64,000 bases of DNA from Atrina japonica (lineage: Eukaryota > Mollusca > Bivalvia > Pterioida > Pinnidae): NCBI GenBank assembly GCA_030159075.1, contig BROG01000049.1, positions 62,001 through 126,000 of the forward strand. The letters run 5' to 3'. The notes beneath the pieces were generated by a model, which saw only the letters and a list, made by a program, of their open reading frames with translations, ran no database searches and was not told where the DNA came from. Within the stretch, counting starts at the first letter, position 1, and every line of letters begins with the position of its first letter. The position numbers and the translations under genes were made by a program. Below are positions 61,430 to 64,000 of this stretch, piece by piece.

Positions 61430-64000
61430 CTGCAAAATAAAACAAAAAAATTTATATAGATGGCAAAAACAGTTAAGTTTTTTTTCTCTTATCATTATTT
61501 GACATATTGCAAAGATTTAACATTCTAACAAGTATTTTTTCATATGGGAATGAACATCTTGTTAAATTGAATTTTCTTTCTGTTTGTGGGGATAGACGAC
61601 TGGCTTTAATTAAGGTTACATGTACTTATATTTCAAGTCAACTACAGCATCTTATTAAAGCATTTAAATAAATGATCATTTAATATATCAGGCATCACAC
61701 AAAATAACAATGATTTGGTTTCTAAATGTATAACAACAATAATCACCTGCATGTGCCATGTCTATCAGCAGACACAGATTTTCTTTCAGCTTGTCAACTG
61801 ACAGTATTTGACCTGCACACCTTGTCAAAAGAAAGAGATCCTTCTTTGCATCTTGTTGTAGGACACGTTGTCTGAATTTTATCTGGACCTTTATTTTGTC
61901 TTTTGATTGCTTCTTTGAACAACCCTGCAATCTTAAGTAGAATGAGGCTTCATTATTAGATAAAATGTATCATCACAATAGTGAGTTTATGGACATGGAG
62001 TTTTTATGTTCTATAAATCAGTAGTTGATAATTATATTTCTGTCAACACATTTACAGAAATGGTGTCGTGGCTTGATTAACATAATAAATTGTGCAGAAA
62101 TTCTTATAATTTTCTTCACCTTCTGAGACAAGTTTTAATTGCATTAGGTAACACAAGCATACTTAAATGGTAAAGTATAGCACATATTTAAAATTTACCT
62201 TCTGTTCACCTCTGCTCGTGATTCCCATAGTCCTTCCTGTAATATGTTTTGGATAAGCTTTTCTTTCTCCTTTCTGTCCCTCTCTTTCTTTGCCTTAGCA
62301 CGTTCCTCTTTCTTTTTACTTATTTTCTCTAACTCCTCATTTAATTGTTTGATCCTCAGCTTCTCTTTCTGTCTTATGGATGGTAAAATGTTCTTAGACC
62401 ATTCCATCAGTTTTCTAATTTCTTCTTCAGATTTTTGTTTCAGCCAAACTCCAGTTCGATTTACCTATGTAAACAGAAGCAAGTTATCATAAATCATGAA
62501 TGGAAAATCATTTTGGTTTCACTACAGTTGATAAGAATAGTAAATAGGTTGATAAAAACCAGCATCAGTTGCATCATCTTTTTTGAAATGATATTTACAA
62601 TGCTTACAGGTCTGTGATACAACTTGTTTATCAATTTATTACTATGAGCTCACTAAAGTATAGGACCATAATAATAGACTTTGGTATTGAAAATTGTTTG
62701 AAATTGTTGACCAGTATCTGCATATATGTTTCGTCCTCTAGCCTTTTAAGGTCAATAGTGACACTCAGTATATTTGACAGACATACATACATACATACAT
62801 GCAGAAGTGTTTCAGAATTAACTCTTCTTTGAACAAAAGTTTTAATGAGTTTAATTACCTGAAATAATATGTGTGCTTCATTTGCCAGTCTTGTTGCATT
62901 TGGTCTATGCTTCAGTAGCCAATCGAGATAACCAAATACCCACTCAGGTAATTTGTTATGTGGAAGTACAGAATTTAGAACATCATGGTTGTCGCCAACA
63001 TCATAGTACTTTCCTCCGTAAAGATGGTCCCTGACTTTTTCTTTCAATAATTTGCACACACCTGCACACATTTGCATCAGTAGGGAGATTGTCAATGTAT
63101 CGTGACTTGATTTGCTGACTAGAGTGGCCCAAATTGCATCTGTCTTTGGTTCCATGGAGAAGGGAATATACTCGCCTGTGAGAAGTTCACCTGCCTTTTT
63201 CACGTCTGTTGCGATGGCTTCCAGATAGTCCACAAGATCTCCATAATATTTGTTCATGTCGAGGATATGTGTAGATTTGCTGTCTAAGATTTTCCACAAT
63301 GGAGCTGTTATAAATTTGTTGAAAATACCCAATGCCTTCAGCCCTGCTGTATATTCGGTCACTTTAAGGTCGGATAGAATAGAATGCAGTAACCGGTTTA
63401 GTGATAAAGGATTTCCATCAGACTTGACATCCTCCAGAAAGGCAATGATGCAATCTCTCAGGTGATAAATCACACCTCCATTGTGAAAAACTATGTTAAA
63501 GCGGTTACCTAGGAATGACTTGATCTCAATGTTGTGTACACCCTTTCTCTTCATGTATGTTAAGAATTCTAAGTAAGCACCATTTTTGTTATCAGCACCT
63601 CTTGCAAAAGCTTTACTCACATTTCTAACAGTCCTTAGAATACCAGATTCTGATGGCATAGTTCCAAGATGTGTATACTCCCATTGCTTGAATATCTCGT
63701 TCATGGTTTCTGCGATATTAACTAACAGGTGAAGACCACAAAAGAAGTTAAACATTCTAGTTAGTATGTGTTGCTCTTCGGGGGACATCTGGTCAAAATT
63801 TTCAATATGGTCTTTCATCAGATCACTTCTGTATGTCTGTAACATTTCTTTAAATGATATTTCAGTAGCTGCACGGTCTGACATTGTAGATGTTATTTTC
63901 TGTAAAATGTTCAGCCTGACAGTTGCATCATGATGAGGTGATAAAGACTGACAGCGTTGCTGAACATCTTCTAATATTGTCTTGAAAGTGTCCAATTCAG
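61407..64000 (-). CDS. Transposase-derived protein, DDE/RNase H-like (5' end outside window)
   Basis: Four exons on the - strand, 62859-64000, 62210-62464, 61747-61924 and 61407-61429, splice in phase 0, 0, 1 to 531 visible residues and a stop. The big exon has an MSDRAATEISF stretch whose Asp could be a catalytic-core acidic residue, followed 46 residues later by FFCGLHLLVNIAE. A C-x2-H motif of this kind marks the insertion in hAT and related DDE transposases. The C-terminal part is a Lys/Glu-rich coiled coil (about 62210-62410), then an IKVQIKFRQRVLQQD segment seen, to my recollection, in many uncharacterised multicopy proteins of cnidarians and molluscs. Codon 63995 is TTG, not ATG, and the frame is open to the window edge, so more N-terminal protein lies beyond. 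It could be a domesticated gene or an intron-bearing transposon. Introns of 285-394 bases are compact. Confidence 0.65.
61747..61924 (-). CDS. Transposase-like gene, third visible exon
   Basis: The acceptor is TTAAGATTGCAG on the - strand; the exon reads GCSKKQSKDKIKVQIKFRQR, then LTRCAGQILSVDKL and LLIDMAHA, leaving in phase 1 at GCAG|GTGATT. Confidence 0.65.
62210..62464 (-). CDS. Transposase-like gene, coiled-coil exon
   Basis: The acceptor is TGTTTACATAG (- strand) ending at 62465; the exon starts VNRTGVWLKQKSEEEIRKLM and continues as a Lys/Glu-rich helix with KKKEERAKAKKERDRKEKEK. The donor GCAGAG|GTGAAC leaves the exon in phase 0, which fits the next exon; the alternative donor 11 bases further on does not. 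Confidence 0.65.
62859..64000 (-). CDS. Transposase-like gene, large exon (partial)
   Basis: Open on the - strand from the window edge to the donor TTTCAG|GTAATT at 62858. It encodes 380 complete codons without a stop. Conserved-looking blocks are SFLGNRFNIVFHNGGVIYHL, TAPLWKILD, LLTGEYIPF and RLANEAHILFQ. The uninterrupted frame and even composition argue for selection or recent origin. Confidence 0.75.

Noticed and set aside
63993..63995. Start codon of the transposase-like gene at the window edge
   Set aside because: The codon is TTG on the - strand and the frame stays open through the last bases of the window, so it is internal; the true start lies outside.

Overview
The window looks like nuclear DNA of an invertebrate animal, most likely a bivalve mollusc. 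It is AT-rich, its genes are split by GT-AG introns, and it is crowded with tRNA-derived SINEs ending in a TTAAACAAC-type tail, small terminal-inverted-repeat elements (MITEs), Penelope-like retroelement fragments and long TA, CT and CA microsatellites. The bivalve assignment is inference from repeat style and protein character. No bacterial, viral or CRISPR features were seen.

Three genes can be supported. (1) A clear FBXL7 orthologue on the + strand, with two large coding exons (20680-21567 and 31944-32677) separated by a 10.4 kb intron. It encodes an F-box and about 11 cysteine-containing leucine-rich repeats, the substrate receptor of an SCF ubiquitin ligase. Its short first coding exon is not identified. 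(2) A six-exon + strand gene (43735-54364) that splices without conflict into a 339-residue secreted protein: signal peptide, PAN/apple-like module, truncated EGF-like module, sushi/CCP module and an unrecognised cysteine-containing C-terminal domain. Its last intron appears to use a GC donor. (3) A multi-exon - strand gene (61407 to beyond 64000) whose product resembles DDE-type transposase-derived proteins. Its 5' end lies outside the window.

Layout: 1-20679 is gene-poor, with a 19-bp, a 35-bp and a 24-25-bp minisatellite, two copies of a GC-rich hairpin MITE and an intact SINE with target-site duplications. 20680-32677 is FBXL7; its intron holds MITEs, SINE fragments, a Penelope-like tail and a long ATT tract about 35 bases before the second exon. 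32678-43650 is intergenic: a Penelope-like reverse transcriptase fragment, several MITEs, a 23-bp minisatellite and a nested MITE-in-MITE. 43735-54364 is the secreted-protein gene, whose first intron is full of nested elements, including a TTAA-flanked transposon relic interrupted by a Penelope tail. 54365-61406 is intergenic, with a second, uninterrupted TTAA element that carries an exon-like ORF, and another intact SINE. The right edge is the transposase-like gene.

The three genes show no shared pathway; they are neighbours in a repeat-rich region. The points of most interest are the uncharacterised C-terminal domain and GC-AG intron of the secreted gene, the intron-bearing transposase-like gene, and the exon-like ORF inside the TTAA elements.
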